Shown here one piece after another: positions 10,885-18,575 of a DNA stretch of 64,000 nt. The translations under genes were made by a program, and so were the position numbers. Source of the stretch: Janthinobacterium lividum PAMC 25724 (GTDB lineage: Bacteria; Pseudomonadota; Gammaproteobacteria; Burkholderiales; Burkholderiaceae_D); assembly GCA_000242815.2 (NCBI GenBank), contig AHHB01000011.1, forward strand, positions 1 to 64,000, written 5' to 3'. Position 1 is the stretch's first letter. Each line of letters starts with the position of its first letter. The notes below the pieces were generated by a model, which saw only the letters and a program-made list of their open reading frames with translations, did no database searches and was not told the origin of the DNA.

Positions 10885-11231
10885 TTACAAGCCCGACGAT
10901 GGTTGCCAGGTGCGTACCGGCTGGCGCCAGTCGATGCCTTCGAGCAGCATCGACAGTTGGGCCTGCGTCAGCGTGACCGTGCCGCTGCTGGCCTGCGGCC
11001 AGATGAAACGGCCCCGTTCAAGCCGCTTGGCCAGCAGGCACAGGCCGTCGCCAGTCCACCACAGCAGTTTGATGATGTCGCCGCGCCGGCCACGAAATAC
11101 AAACACATGGCCGTTGAATGGATCGGCCTGCAGCGTCGTCTCTATCTTGGCGCCAGGCCGTTGAAGCCGCAGCGCATGTCGGTGATGCCAGCGACGATCC
11201 AGATCCGGGTGTGGGCCGGCAGGCCGATCAT
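10885..11231 (-). pseudogene. tnpB: IS66 TnpB (Orf2), frameshifted
   Basis: The ATG at 11231 overlaps the tnpA stop. The frame reads IGLPAHTRIWIVAGITDMRC and then loses frame near 11153, where GCGCC should be GCGGCC. The rest (FVFRGRRGDIIKLLWWTGDG) is the conserved IS66 Orf2 core. Full length would be about 115 residues. TnpB is an accessory protein needed for transposition of this family; its biochemical role is not settled. Confidence 0.85.
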
Positions 11232-11614
11232 GGCAGCAGCCGCTGCAACACTAGGTGCAGCACGGCAGTGTCAACGGCGCCTTCCAGCCGCAGCCGCGCT
11301 TTGCCAACGGTCAGTTCGATGATGCCGCCGCACGCTGGTGCCTGCTCGGCCACGGGCTGTGCTATGACCGGCGCCACCACCGTCACCGGCAGCAGTGTGC
11401 AGACATTATTGCCAGATTCCTGCTGGCCTTCTCCGAACAGTTTACGCCAAGCGAATACCTGATTGGCGTTGAGGTTGTGCTGGCGGGCGATGCGCGAAAC
11501 GGATGCGTCAGGCAGCAGCGACTGGGCGACGACGGCCCGCTTGAATTCATCGGAGTGGCGCCGGTAGCTGCCACGTTTTGAGGGTCTTGCGACTGGTTGA
11601 ATTATTGTGTCCAT
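11228..11614 (-). CDS. tnpA: IS66 TnpA (Orf1)
   Basis: An intact 128-residue protein with a helix-turn-helix near the N-terminus (RRHSDEFKRAVVAQSLLPDA, then SVSRIARQHNLNANQVFAWR). It binds DNA as part of the IS66 transposition machinery. The start at 11614 (MDTIIQP) is chosen over in-frame codons upstream because it matches the family length. Its stop overlaps the tnpB start (ATGA). Confidence 0.85.
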   Translation of the reverse strand: MDTIIQPVARPSKRGSYRRHSDEFKRAVVAQSLLPDASVSRIARQHNLNANQVFAWRKLFGEGQQESGNNVCTLLPVTVVAPVIAQPVAEQAPACGGIIELTVGKARLRLEGAVDTAVLHLVLQRLLP

Positions 11615-11708
11615 AATCGAGTTTGTGGACACAATCGATTTGTGTCTCAACCTCAAATCATGCTGGCAGGAGTAGTCGAGGTAAAGACGGCGCTGGCTTT
11701 ACGCTTAC

Positions 11709-11716
11709 GTTGTAGT
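11709..11716. repeat. IS66 target-site duplication, right copy
   Basis: GTTGTAGT, identical to 9181-9188, next to the right inverted repeat. On the minus strand the repeat encodes part of IDDYN in the interrupted orfB. Confidence 0.93.
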
Positions 11717-12142
11717 CGTCGATCACGTTGAACAAGCGGATGCTACGGCCATCGGCCAGTTGGTCGTGCATGAAGTCCATCGACCAGGTGTCATTGATCT
11801 GTGCAGGCACGGCCAGCGGCAGCGGTTTTTCTCGCACTAGGCGATGTCGCGGCTTGATCCGCAGGTTCAGTTCCAGCTCGCGATAGATTCGGTAGACGCG
11901 CTTGTGATTCCATTTAAAACCCTTCACGTTGCGCAAATACAGGAAGCACAGGCCGAAGCCCCAGTTGCGCTGGTTGTTGGTCAGGCGCACCAGCCAGTCG
12001 GCCACCAGGGCGTTCTCGGCATCGAGCTTGGCGCGATAGCGATAGCAGGTCTGGCTGATGCCGAACGCCTGGCAAGCCAGTCCTATGGTGGCTGAACGCT
12101 GGGCCACGGCCCATTGCGCCATCTCCCGCCGCTGAGATGGCG

Positions 12143-12409
12143 CTACCATTTTTTTGTCAGGGCCTCCGCGACGATCTCGGCCTTCAAGCGCTCCTCGGCA
12201 TACATTTTCTTCAGGCGCCGGTTTTCGTCCTCCAGTTCCTTCATGCGGGCCATCAGCGAGGCATCCATGCCGCCGAACTTGGAGCGCCATTTGTAGAACG
12301 TGGCGTTGCTGATGCCGTGCTCGCGGCACAGCTCTGGGACTGGCGAGCCGCCCTCGGCTTGCTTGAGGATGGCGATGATTTGGCTATCGGTAAAACGGGA
12401 CGTCTTCAT
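12143..12409 (-). CDS. IS3-family OrfA
   Basis: An intact 88-residue protein. Residues 1-55 are an HTH_8-type DNA-binding domain (FTDSQIIAILKQAEGG, ELCREHGISNATFYKWRSKF), followed by a leucine zipper (MKELEDENRRLKKMYAEERL). OrfA regulates transposition and supplies the N-terminal part of the OrfAB fusion transposase by -1 frameshifting. The sequence is typical of the IS407 subgroup. The partner orfB is interrupted. Confidence 0.88.
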   Translation of the reverse strand: MKTSRFTDSQIIAILKQAEGGSPVPELCREHGISNATFYKWRSKFGGMDASLMARMKELEDENRRLKKMYAEERLKAEIVAEALTKKW

Positions 12410-12480
12410 GCAGAACTTTCAAAAAATCTGAGTTTGGAAAATTCTACTTTTAAACGCGATCATTTGGTGGGGGGATTACC

Positions 12481-12864
12481 CTAGCTTCGCTGGTGTGGAA
12501 TGATATTGATCTGAAGAAGCAGACTGCACACTTACCTAAAACAAAGACCGATGTACCTCGCACAGTTCCGTTGTCAAAAGCTGCAATAAAATCGCTAATG
12601 GATTTAGGTGTAAAAAAAGAAGGACCTGTGTTCGCATTACAAGCGGAATCAATGAGCCAGGCTTTTGAAAGAGCGTGCGAATGTCACAGAGCGAATATCT
12701 CAGGGATTCGCTTCCATGATTTGCGCCACGAAGCTACAAGTCGCCTATTTGAAAAAGGACTAAATGTTATAGAAGTAGCGTCTATTACTGGCCACAAAAC
12801 TCTTGACATGCTTAAACGCTATACACATCTTAAAGCGGAAGATCTTGCAAAGAAAATTGGATGA
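12481..12864 (+). pseudogene. Tyrosine recombinase (island integrase), N-terminus deleted
   Basis: The reading frame begins at the IS junction (LASLVWNDIDLKKQTAHLPK) and ends normally. It keeps HDLRHEATSRLF (the H-x-x-R box), ITGHKTLDMLKRYTHL (third His and catalytic Tyr) and the beta-hairpin Lys region, but has lost the first catalytic Arg and the whole arm-binding and core-binding part. It is therefore inactive. AT-rich codon use matches the ATPase pair beside it. It is the obvious candidate for the enzyme that inserted the island in the tRNA-Arg gene, although it is not directly next to either repeat. Confidence 0.85.
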
Positions 12865-12875
12865 AAAAATATACC

Positions 12876-13625
12876 CTAAGCGGCAGCAATATCAACTTCC
12901 ATCATCCCGATTGCTTTTTCTGCAATCATTTTAAAATGTGGGCAACGATCAATTATTCTGGCAATATTCTCAGATGCAACCATTGAAATCCTCACATAAT
13001 TTGAAACGCTTTTATTCGGCGATTTGATTTTTTGAGGAAATGGCTTTTTTCTAACAACTAAATAGTCCAGGTGCGCAAGCCTCTGCTGAATAGAATTATT
13101 TGATTCTGGCGCTACGTCTTCATCAGATAGACCCGCTACAAGCCAAGACTCAGTTGACTCCACTGCTGGAGCAATGATATATCGTGGATCATTTACTAAA
13201 CCATCAGGCCATAGCCAATTAGCGACGGTTCCATAAATAAAACTTCCTCGTACTAAAGAGTCCTCGTTTATCTGCGGGACAGGCAAAGTTGTTTTGTCTC
13301 GGATTTCGTCACAAATATCTGCATCCATATGAACCAGCAGAGCCGAGCACCGAAACTCGTCCATGTCATCGGCAAACAAACCCTTACTAAAATACTTATT
13401 CTCTCTCTCAACTGGGTTGTTAGATAGACACCACTTATAAACTAACAACCAGCCGCCTTCGGAATAACCAGATTTGGAGGTATTATCCACATACGGTTGA
13501 AGGCTCTTAAAAGACAATAAGCAATCCTTAATTTCTCTCGACGCAACATAAGTCCCTAAAAGATTCTTAATTACAACATAATCTGATGGCCCCTCGGCAA
13601 CAACTCCCAATGTTATTTCTCTCAT
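12876..13625 (-). CDS. TOPRIM-like partner protein of AAA ATPase (DUF4276-like)
   Basis: A 249-residue protein beginning TLGVVAEGPSDYVVIKNLL, an ExxxD-type N-terminal motif of TOPRIM-like domains, followed by LLVHMDADICDE at about residues 97-108 with the paired acidic residues. This arrangement resembles DUF4276/OLD-type nuclease domains. The rest is a helical region with no known motif. The ATG overlaps the stop of the upstream ATPase gene by four bases, so the two are translated together. In anti-phage systems such as OLD and PARIS, an ABC-type ATPase pairs with a TOPRIM effector that is activated on infection; a similar role here is inference. It is intact, unlike most island genes. Confidence 0.65.
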   Translation of the reverse strand: MREITLGVVAEGPSDYVVIKNLLGTYVASREIKDCLLSFKSLQPYVDNTSKSGYSEGGWLLVYKWCLSNNPVERENKYFSKGLFADDMDEFRCSALLVHMDADICDEIRDKTTLPVPQINEDSLVRGSFIYGTVANWLWPDGLVNDPRYIIAPAVESTESWLVAGLSDEDVAPESNNSIQQRLAHLDYLVVRKKPFPQKIKSPNKSVSNYVRISMVASENIARIIDRCPHFKMIAEKAIGMMEVDIAAA

Positions 13626-14905
13626 ATGCCAAGAGCACCCTTAATTTTGCCTTCTATCCACATTTCCGACAAATTTTTCCCATTTGACGCCTGAATCCAA
13701 TCGGCCTTCGTCGTGCCATCGGGTGGTCTTAGTCTTGTAATCTTTGATGATCCGTCTAAAGGATCTCGCATAACAACAAAAATACGTTGATCATCATCAA
13801 AAATATCAAATGCATCCAAAGATGTCGGATTATGACTAGTCAAAAACAATTGCTCAATGCCTATGCTATCGCTTCCACTTTTACAAGTTGAATTTATAAC
13901 TGTCTCTAGTAATTTTCTTGTTATCTTTGGATTTAATGCACTATCAATATTATCAATAGCAAGCACGCGTGGCGACTCGGGATGCATCAACAACACAACC
14001 ATAAACAATAAATATAGAGTTCCTTCTGAGCTATCATATGCCGACAATTGATTCCGAGTTAAGTGCATATGTTTATCTATAAAGTACAAAGCTGCATCCG
14101 AAGCCTTGACTTGTGAAGAAACTATACTTGGATTTAATGGATTAACGGTAATCGATTTTGTCCAGCCTGGCATCCAAACCAAATTTAATATGTCTATATG
14201 TTTTTGATACAAAACCGGATCTGTTCGCTGCAGCTCCGTCAATAAAGTCATGATAGTTCTTGTCGCCTTTGGCAGTCCCCCACCATTTAAGCCAAGAGGC
14301 TTTATAGTTGTGCTCTCAATATCTGTCCCACGCAAAAAAGCAGTCTGCGGAGAATAGATTGCATACTGAGACAGCTTTTCAAACTCGCCTTGAAGAACCG
14401 TTTTAATATTTGTGGGAAGCAAGTGATGAAACACATCCCAAATTCCCCGTGTGTTTCTAATTTCATCCTTAGCTACTGTAGGCAGTCCTAAATTCTGAAC
14501 ACTTGGCACACTAAATCCATGTGGACTTCTTCCAAGTATTTTCTTATCATTCAGAGAAATATACTCACTATGAAAATATAACTCCTCAGACAAAATCCCC
14601 GCTGACACAGAGACATCATAATGAATATTAGAGTCCCATTTAGCTTTCAAGTCAAAGTTCGAACGTAACTTATGATTTTTAAATGCAGACTTAAAAAGTG
14701 TCGGAACTGACAATCTGACACCTTTCTTATTCAATTCGTCAGAGGTAATCTCGCGGCCGACGCAAGCACTGAGGATACCGATTGCCTCAAGCACATTTGA
14801 CTTGCCCACGCCGTTGCCACCAATGAACAAGTTGACCTTGCCAAACTGGATAGTCGTCTCCTGACGGATCGACTTAAACCCGTGAATCGTTAGCTCTCTT
14901 AGCAC
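13622..14905 (-). CDS. SMC/ABC-like AAA ATPase with TOPRIM partner
   Basis: A 427-residue intact protein (GTG start after GGGGAA). N-terminal LTIHGFKSIRQETTIQFG is the usual first strand pair of AAA_21/RecF-like ATPases, then Walker A GGNGVGKSN at residues 29-37. Near residue 290 comes the signature-like SAYDSSEGTLYLL, then the Walker B segment VLAIDNIDSALNP, and LFLTSHNPTSLDAFD with the switch His. In Walker B the position after Asp is Asn, not the usual Glu, and the family LHP is LNP. The pairing with the overlapping TOPRIM gene is the OLD/PARIS layout in split form. Low GC and island position support a transferred defence module. Which known system it belongs to, if any, I cannot say. Confidence 0.75.
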   Translation of the reverse strand: MLRELTIHGFKSIRQETTIQFGKVNLFIGGNGVGKSNVLEAIGILSACVGREITSDELNKKGVRLSVPTLFKSAFKNHKLRSNFDLKAKWDSNIHYDVSVSAGILSEELYFHSEYISLNDKKILGRSPHGFSVPSVQNLGLPTVAKDEIRNTRGIWDVFHHLLPTNIKTVLQGEFEKLSQYAIYSPQTAFLRGTDIESTTIKPLGLNGGGLPKATRTIMTLLTELQRTDPVLYQKHIDILNLVWMPGWTKSITVNPLNPSIVSSQVKASDAALYFIDKHMHLTRNQLSAYDSSEGTLYLLFMVVLLMHPESPRVLAIDNIDSALNPKITRKLLETVINSTCKSGSDSIGIEQLFLTSHNPTSLDAFDIFDDDQRIFVVMRDPLDGSSKITRLRPPDGTTKADWIQASNGKNLSEMWIEGKIKGALGI

Positions 14906-15384
14906 AAAATTCCCCGGATGTACAAAAATAATCTATTAGATCACAGAATGCATGAAGCGCTAAGAGCGCCACCCCACGAATTCATCAAAAAAAGTGAAGA
15001 AATCGCGCAAAACGTGTCATGAACGAGTCTTCTAGCCTTCACATGCCGTCCTGGAAGGCCACAACAACACACTTGTGATGTGGAGGGTCAGACACCTGAG
15101 CGATGCAAGCCATCACTACGCCGGACCAGCAATCATAATTGGGACAACGACAGAGTACACCTTGTCTAGATGCCCCTGCCAACATCATGTGTAATTTTTC
15201 GCCTCCGCGAAAATTCAATACTAATCTAGGAAAAACCACTCAAAAACCATTTCAAAAACGGGAGAGATAGTCACCTATCGACGTGTCCATAGAACCGCTC
15301 CGCCTCTTGAAAAGAGCGGTCAATTCGCAAGCAAGAACGTCGTTCGGAGGTTCACTTTACTCGGCTACAGAACCAATCTTTATG
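14906..15384. other. Intergenic between ATPase pair and phage remnant
   Basis: About 480 bases with no supported gene. The part next to 14905 must hold the promoter of the ATPase pair. The part near 15300-15384 is downstream of the truncated DUF2523 gene, where the inovirus zot (pI) gene would normally follow; nothing of zot was recognised. Confidence 0.4.
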
Positions 15385-15471
15385 TTAAGAGCACCGGCTA
15401 AAGCCGAGCGCCGCAATCACGCGAATGACGAGCGGCCCGACAAGGGTTAGCAACCACGCAGCAATATTCAT
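15385..15471 (-). pseudogene. Inovirus DUF2523 (pVI-like) protein, truncated stub
   Basis: A 28-codon frame, MNIAAWLLTLVGPLVIRVIA, then ALGF and out of frame to TAA at 15385. This is the start of the DUF2523 family of filamentous phages, small membrane proteins of about 100 residues that cap the virion. Its ATG overlaps the stop of the upstream TspB-like gene (ATGA), the normal inovirus arrangement. The remaining two thirds have been deleted. Confidence 0.6.
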
Positions 15472-16121
15472 GATTTGAGCGACTCTGCGAAAATCAAGGC
15501 AGCGGCGGCAGCACCGCACGCGAGAAACAACGGCGCAAGCACAGTCATAAGGTCACAGAACGGGCCATAGCTAATCACTGATGTCTTGCCGAACATCTGG
15601 AACGTAATAGGCGCTGGACAGCCTGTAGGGGCTGCAAACACCGTTGGAACAAACGACACTGAGACAGACTGCTTAGAAATTTGATCGCCATACGCAGGAA
15701 TTGACCAATCCAAAGTCGGCCCCGTGATTGGGGGCGTGTCATTACCACCTGCAGGAGGCGTCACGGGAGCAGTTGCCGAACTTGGCAAAGCCCATGGGGA
15801 CGCACCGCTAGACCCAGATGCAGAAGACTGAGGCGAAGTTATGTCGCCAACGGTTGGCCAGCTAGCAGGATTAGCTGACTGCATGGTAGAGGCATCTGCG
15901 GAAGTAATAGGATTTGAGGAGTCGTAGGGGATTGCAGAACCGCCAGACTGGAGAGTATTGGCCCAGCGCGGATCGTTAGAAGCGAACCCACGCTTAGACA
16001 TATTTTTTTCGATCAGCCCAGCTACTGCACGCTGAGTTGAAGTTGCAGGTAGAACTTGGGCATATGCAAGCCCAGGCAACATGAGAGCGACTGCCAGCCA
16101 TCGTACAAACCACTTTTTCAT
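15468..16121 (-). CDS. Inovirus TspB/pIII-like minor coat protein, short form
   Basis: A 217-residue protein from ATG 16121 (GGGGAG site five bases before it) with a signal peptide (MKKWFVRWLAVALMLPGLAYA). The middle is a Pro/Ser/Gly/Ala-rich linker. The C-terminus, APITFQMFGKTSVISYGPFC, followed by a hydrophobic anchor (VLAPLFLACGAAAAALIFAE), is the conserved end of TspB/pIII adsorption proteins of filamentous phages. These sit at the virion tip and bind the host receptor. The family is usually longer (350 residues or more), so an internal deletion is likely. Confidence 0.75.
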   Translation of the reverse strand: MKKWFVRWLAVALMLPGLAYAQVLPATSTQRAVAGLIEKNMSKRGFASNDPRWANTLQSGGSAIPYDSSNPITSADASTMQSANPASWPTVGDITSPQSSASGSSGASPWALPSSATAPVTPPAGGNDTPPITGPTLDWSIPAYGDQISKQSVSVSFVPTVFAAPTGCPAPITFQMFGKTSVISYGPFCDLMTVLAPLFLACGAAAAALIFAESLKS

Positions 16122-16335
16122 GTGGACTCCCCTCTTCCCCAATTAATGGTGTCAATGATTTTTTACCTGCATAAATGACGAGCCAGAGGCCCAACAACGC
16201 AGATACGATTACTTCCCCAGCCTCGCGCCACGCGGGTTCTTGACAGGGTGAATAAGTGATTGCCTGCTTCGCAGTAGTGCTGCTTGATGGAGATCCATCT
16301 ACAGGTGTTGAGATAATGTCGAGAACAACCACCAT
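15994..16335 (-). CDS. Inovirus small membrane protein (coat-like), boundaries uncertain
   Basis: From ATG 16335 the frame reads VVVLDIISTPVDGSPSSSTT, a Cys-containing YSPCQEPAW, and then a membrane segment EVIVSALLGLWLVIYAGKKS. The size and position between Rep and TspB fit a small filamentous-phage virion or accessory membrane protein. The frame remains open for 128 bases into the TspB gene, which is unusual; the natural end was probably near 16140 and one base may have been gained or lost in the AAAAAA run there. It overlaps the out-of-frame tail of the rep gene, where the deletion joint lies. Confidence 0.4.
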   Translation of the reverse strand: MVVVLDIISTPVDGSPSSSTTAKQAITYSPCQEPAWREAGEVIVSALLGLWLVIYAGKKSLTPLIGEEGSPHEKVVCTMAGSRSHVAWACICPSSTCNFNSACSSWADRKKYV

Positions 16336-17146
16336 CTCTCCACTGTTGGTAAGCCCAATCCACCGATAAGTACGAGCCGTCAAAGTCGTCGTGTGCGAGG
16401 TCGATTCGAGAAATCGAGGGCCGGATGGCCACTTTAGTTAAGAACTCATAAAGACGCTTCTCCCAGTCTGCAAGTGCATTCGTACAGCCTTGCCCTGATA
16501 GCATGATCAACATAGTCCGGTTTTGCTTTCCGAAGCAGACAAAGCCCATGCCGTCGCCCAGGACCCACGAATCGGCATACCAGTTCAACTTCATACCTCT
16601 ATGCGTCGTAACGCCGAAACCAAAAATTTTCTCAAGTTGACGACTGGCCTCTTCGATATACTCTTCATCGGCAATTAGTGTTCGTCCTGCTGTCTTTGAC
16701 CACGTGTCTTCTGATACTGTGAAATTCAACCAGTCAATCACGCAGCACTGAGCTGATGAAGGAAGACGGACCAGCAGGGTCTTGGTTTCACCCTTGCCAG
16801 TCAGCACCAGTTTCACCTCACCAAAATCCTCATCACAAACACTTTCCCAGTGCTCGGATTGGGCGCCCTCTAGGTTTTTCCCCATGTTATTAAAGGGATA
16901 ACATTCTGTGGCGCCTACATGCGATATTTTCGGCACTAACTGGGCGTTTTCGGCAATCGCGCTGCTCCGCACCGGCAGCGCTGGCGCGCTGTCGGCACGC
17001 TCAGCGCGACCTGGCGAAGGTTCGCCGACGCCATGTACTTGTGACTGGGCAGAGCGAGATTGTGTCGAACAGCCGGATGCCTCAGCATAGGGATTGAATG
17101 CCTCCTTACGACGGCTTTTGATAAGAGAATTGCGTACTGGTCTCAT
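16163..17146 (-). pseudogene. Inovirus replication initiator (Rep), C-terminus deleted
   Basis: Residues about 130-265 carry the Rep_trans-type domain of filamentous phages: AQCCVIDWLNFTVSEDTW, FGFGVTTHRGMKLNWYADSW, RPSISRIDLAHDDFDGSYLS, then WAYQQWRDGG. In the family this is followed by a GR.P..G...TLYIG-type segment and a YEK motif, which are absent here. Instead the frame runs out of phase into the small membrane-protein gene at about 16330, leaving a meaningless 60-residue tail. A deletion joined at the short shared sequence GATGGTGGTT explains both. The ATG overlaps the stop of the regulator gene by four bases. Rolling-circle initiation is not expected from this product. Confidence 0.75.
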
Positions 17147-17415
17147 GGGCGCACCTCTGTTTTCCGAGGACGACCACGACGCTTAGGTTCATTTGACGCC
17201 AAGAGAGAAACGGATTGGGTAACGTGCAGACTATGCTCAACGCAACCGGCAAGCCAAGCATTCACATCTTCTACTCGCCACAGCAAGCGGCGCGATCCTG
17301 GTAGACGGCAGCGTGGCGGTAAAGCTAATGGATTCCTCGATACGTCACTGCGGATAGATGGAACTGTTTTCCTTAACAATGCTGCAATTTGTGATACGTC
17401 TAGCAACTCAATCAT
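17143..17415 (-). CDS. Inovirus helix-turn-helix regulator (AlpA/excisionase-like)
   Basis: A 90-residue protein from ATG 17415 (GGAAG site) with MIELLDVSQIAALLRKTVPS and a recognition helix region, then LPGSRRLLWRVEDVNAWL, the typical end of MerR/AlpA-type small DNA-binding proteins. The basic tail has an AT-hook-like KRRGRPRK. In filamentous prophages such a protein lies before rep and controls it. It is divergent from the repressor-like gene at 17599, with shared palindromic operators between. Confidence 0.7.
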   Translation of the reverse strand: MIELLDVSQIAALLRKTVPSIRSDVSRNPLALPPRCRLPGSRRLLWRVEDVNAWLAGCVEHSLHVTQSVSLLASNEPKRRGRPRKTEVRP

Positions 17416-17514
17416 CGAAGGCTTCCAGTTCTGCAGTGACAACAACCGTCACAAGATTCATAATCGGCATGAATTGAGCCAAAACACGGATGCTCACCGT
17501 GAAAAGTAATAATC

Positions 17515-17570
17515 TGCCGTAATATTTATATTTATGCCGTATTTACGGCACAAAACCCATAGTAACGGCA
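17515..17570. promoter_or_regulatory. Palindromic operators between divergent phage regulators
   Basis: A perfect palindrome TGCCGTATTTACGGCA lies at 17535-17550. Half-sites flank it: TGCCGTAA at 17515-17522 and TAACGGCA at 17563-17570, in opposite orientation. All three lie in the gap between the minus-strand HTH gene and the plus-strand repressor-like gene, the standard place for phage lysis-lysogeny operators. Which protein binds is not shown by the sequence. Confidence 0.65.
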
Positions 17571-17598
17571 TCATTTCTCATCGTCAAGCAAAATTGCT

Positions 17599-18162
17599 AT
17601 GAAAAAATTCTCATTCGAAGTCATGCCGATGTCAGCTCGCTTAAAAGCGGTGATCGTTTTTGAAACTGATGTATCAGGAAGGTTTGGTTGGTTACAGAAA
17701 AAGACAGGAATTTCGCGCAATACTTGGCAAACCTGGTGGGATAAGGAGGACGCTGTACCCAGCGGGAAGATGGTCGAAACAGTCGCCAGGCTATGGCCAA
17801 AGTATGCATATTGGCTGGCAACTGGAAGCACTGATGAGGAATATGGCCACAAGGCTCCGAAGTTGGTGCAGAACTCAAGCACCTGGCCAGAGTATGGCGG
17901 AGTTCATTCCGCCAGCAGCAGCGAGTATCTTGAACACTGCATAGCAATGCAAAATAAGATTGCAAGCGACGAATCTTACGTAGGCAGTAAAGAGTGGGAG
18001 CGCGACTGGGAGCAACTAGACTCGATCTCGTGGGACAGAGAGATCAAAATTCATTCGATGAGACTAATTTTTAGTACCTACGAGGAACGACTTAGAACTC
18101 GTCCGGCAAAGGTTAATCCTTGGATGCCTGACGAAGGAGATGGGATCCATCCCGACAGCTGA
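17599..18162 (+). CDS. Phage-type repressor-like regulator
   Basis: A 187-residue protein. Residues about 12-70 (RLKAVIVFETDVSGRFGWLQ, KKTGISRNTWQTWWDKEDAV, PSGKMVETVARLWPKYAYWL) form an XRE/CI-like DNA-binding domain of a type found as the divergent gene in betaproteobacterial filamentous prophages. The C-terminal half is acidic and helical without a LexA-type protease site that I can see. It probably represses the phage promoter by binding the TGCCGTA/TACGGCA sites upstream. It appears intact even though the phage is defective, so it could still give immunity against a related phage. Confidence 0.6.
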   Translation: MKKFSFEVMPMSARLKAVIVFETDVSGRFGWLQKKTGISRNTWQTWWDKEDAVPSGKMVETVARLWPKYAYWLATGSTDEEYGHKAPKLVQNSSTWPEYGGVHSASSSEYLEHCIAMQNKIASDESYVGSKEWERDWEQLDSISWDREIKIHSMRLIFSTYEERLRTRPAKVNPWMPDEGDGIHPDS

Positions 18163-18300
18163 GCAGCGCCATTGCCAATGTTGCTTGAGTTCCACAGTCT
18201 TGGCACAAATTTGGCACACTCGTTGTGCCAAATACTGCAAAATATTGCATCACAACGCAATATTACGCACTGCTTAACTGATTGAATTTATTGAAAAATC

Positions 18301-18348
18301 TTGGTGCGGCTGGCGGGGATCGAACCCACGACCCTTGGCTTCGGAGGC
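18301..18348. repeat. Right attachment repeat inside tRNA-Arg
   Basis: Identical to 923-970. It covers the 3' part of the complete tRNA gene from the CCA end into the anticodon loop, which is the usual crossover region for tyrosine-recombinase islands. Confidence 0.92.
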
Positions 18349-18377
18349 CAATACTCTATCCACTGAGCTACAGCCGC
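18302..18377 (-). tRNA. tRNA-Arg (anticodon CCG)
   Basis: Read on the minus strand it folds as a full cloverleaf: acceptor GCGGCTG pairing with CAGCCGC, D stem GCTC/GAGT, anticodon stem TTGGC/GCCAA with loop CTCCGAA (anticodon CCG, codon CGG), T arm GTGGG TTCGATC CCCGC, discriminator A and an encoded CCA. It is 76 bases with CCA. It carries the island insertion site in its 3' half. Confidence 0.97.
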
Positions 18378-18575
18378 GTAGGGGGAATTTCTGAAGTGAA
18401 GCGAAGGATACCGTTTTTCTTTACCTACGTCTACGGAAACTGTCGTATCGCCGGCAATTGCATGTCACTGCTCAATTTTTGTGCCTATAATTATGGGATA
18501 CATAAAGGTTTACATACAAGCATGTAAAAATGCTACCTTACACGGCATCAGTTTCAAATCTGGACTAAGGACATC

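Larger units (their letters stand above)
9189..11708 (-). mobile_element. IS66-family insertion sequence with perfect 8-bp target duplication
   Basis: The ends are inverted repeats beginning GTAAGCGTAAAGCCAGCGCC, identical for 25 bases, at 9189-9213 and 11684-11708. The 2520-bp element has the three IS66 genes tnpA, tnpB and tnpC on the minus strand. The exact duplication GTTGTAGT on both sides shows simple insertion into the IS3 orfB gene with no later rearrangement, so it is the youngest event in the nest. Despite this, tnpB and tnpC carry several one-base indels. Confidence 0.93.

Noticed and set aside
12876..14905. Calling the ATPase/TOPRIM pair PARIS (AriA/AriB)
   Set aside because: The layout is similar, but I cannot show that the smaller protein belongs to DUF4435, and the Walker B differs. 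A name would overstate the evidence.
16163..16330. The last 60 residues of the rep frame as a real domain
   Set aside because: They are the out-of-phase reading of the small membrane-protein gene and end without any family match.
15385..18162. A complete inducible filamentous prophage
   Set aside because: The zot gene, most of DUF2523 and the end of rep are missing.
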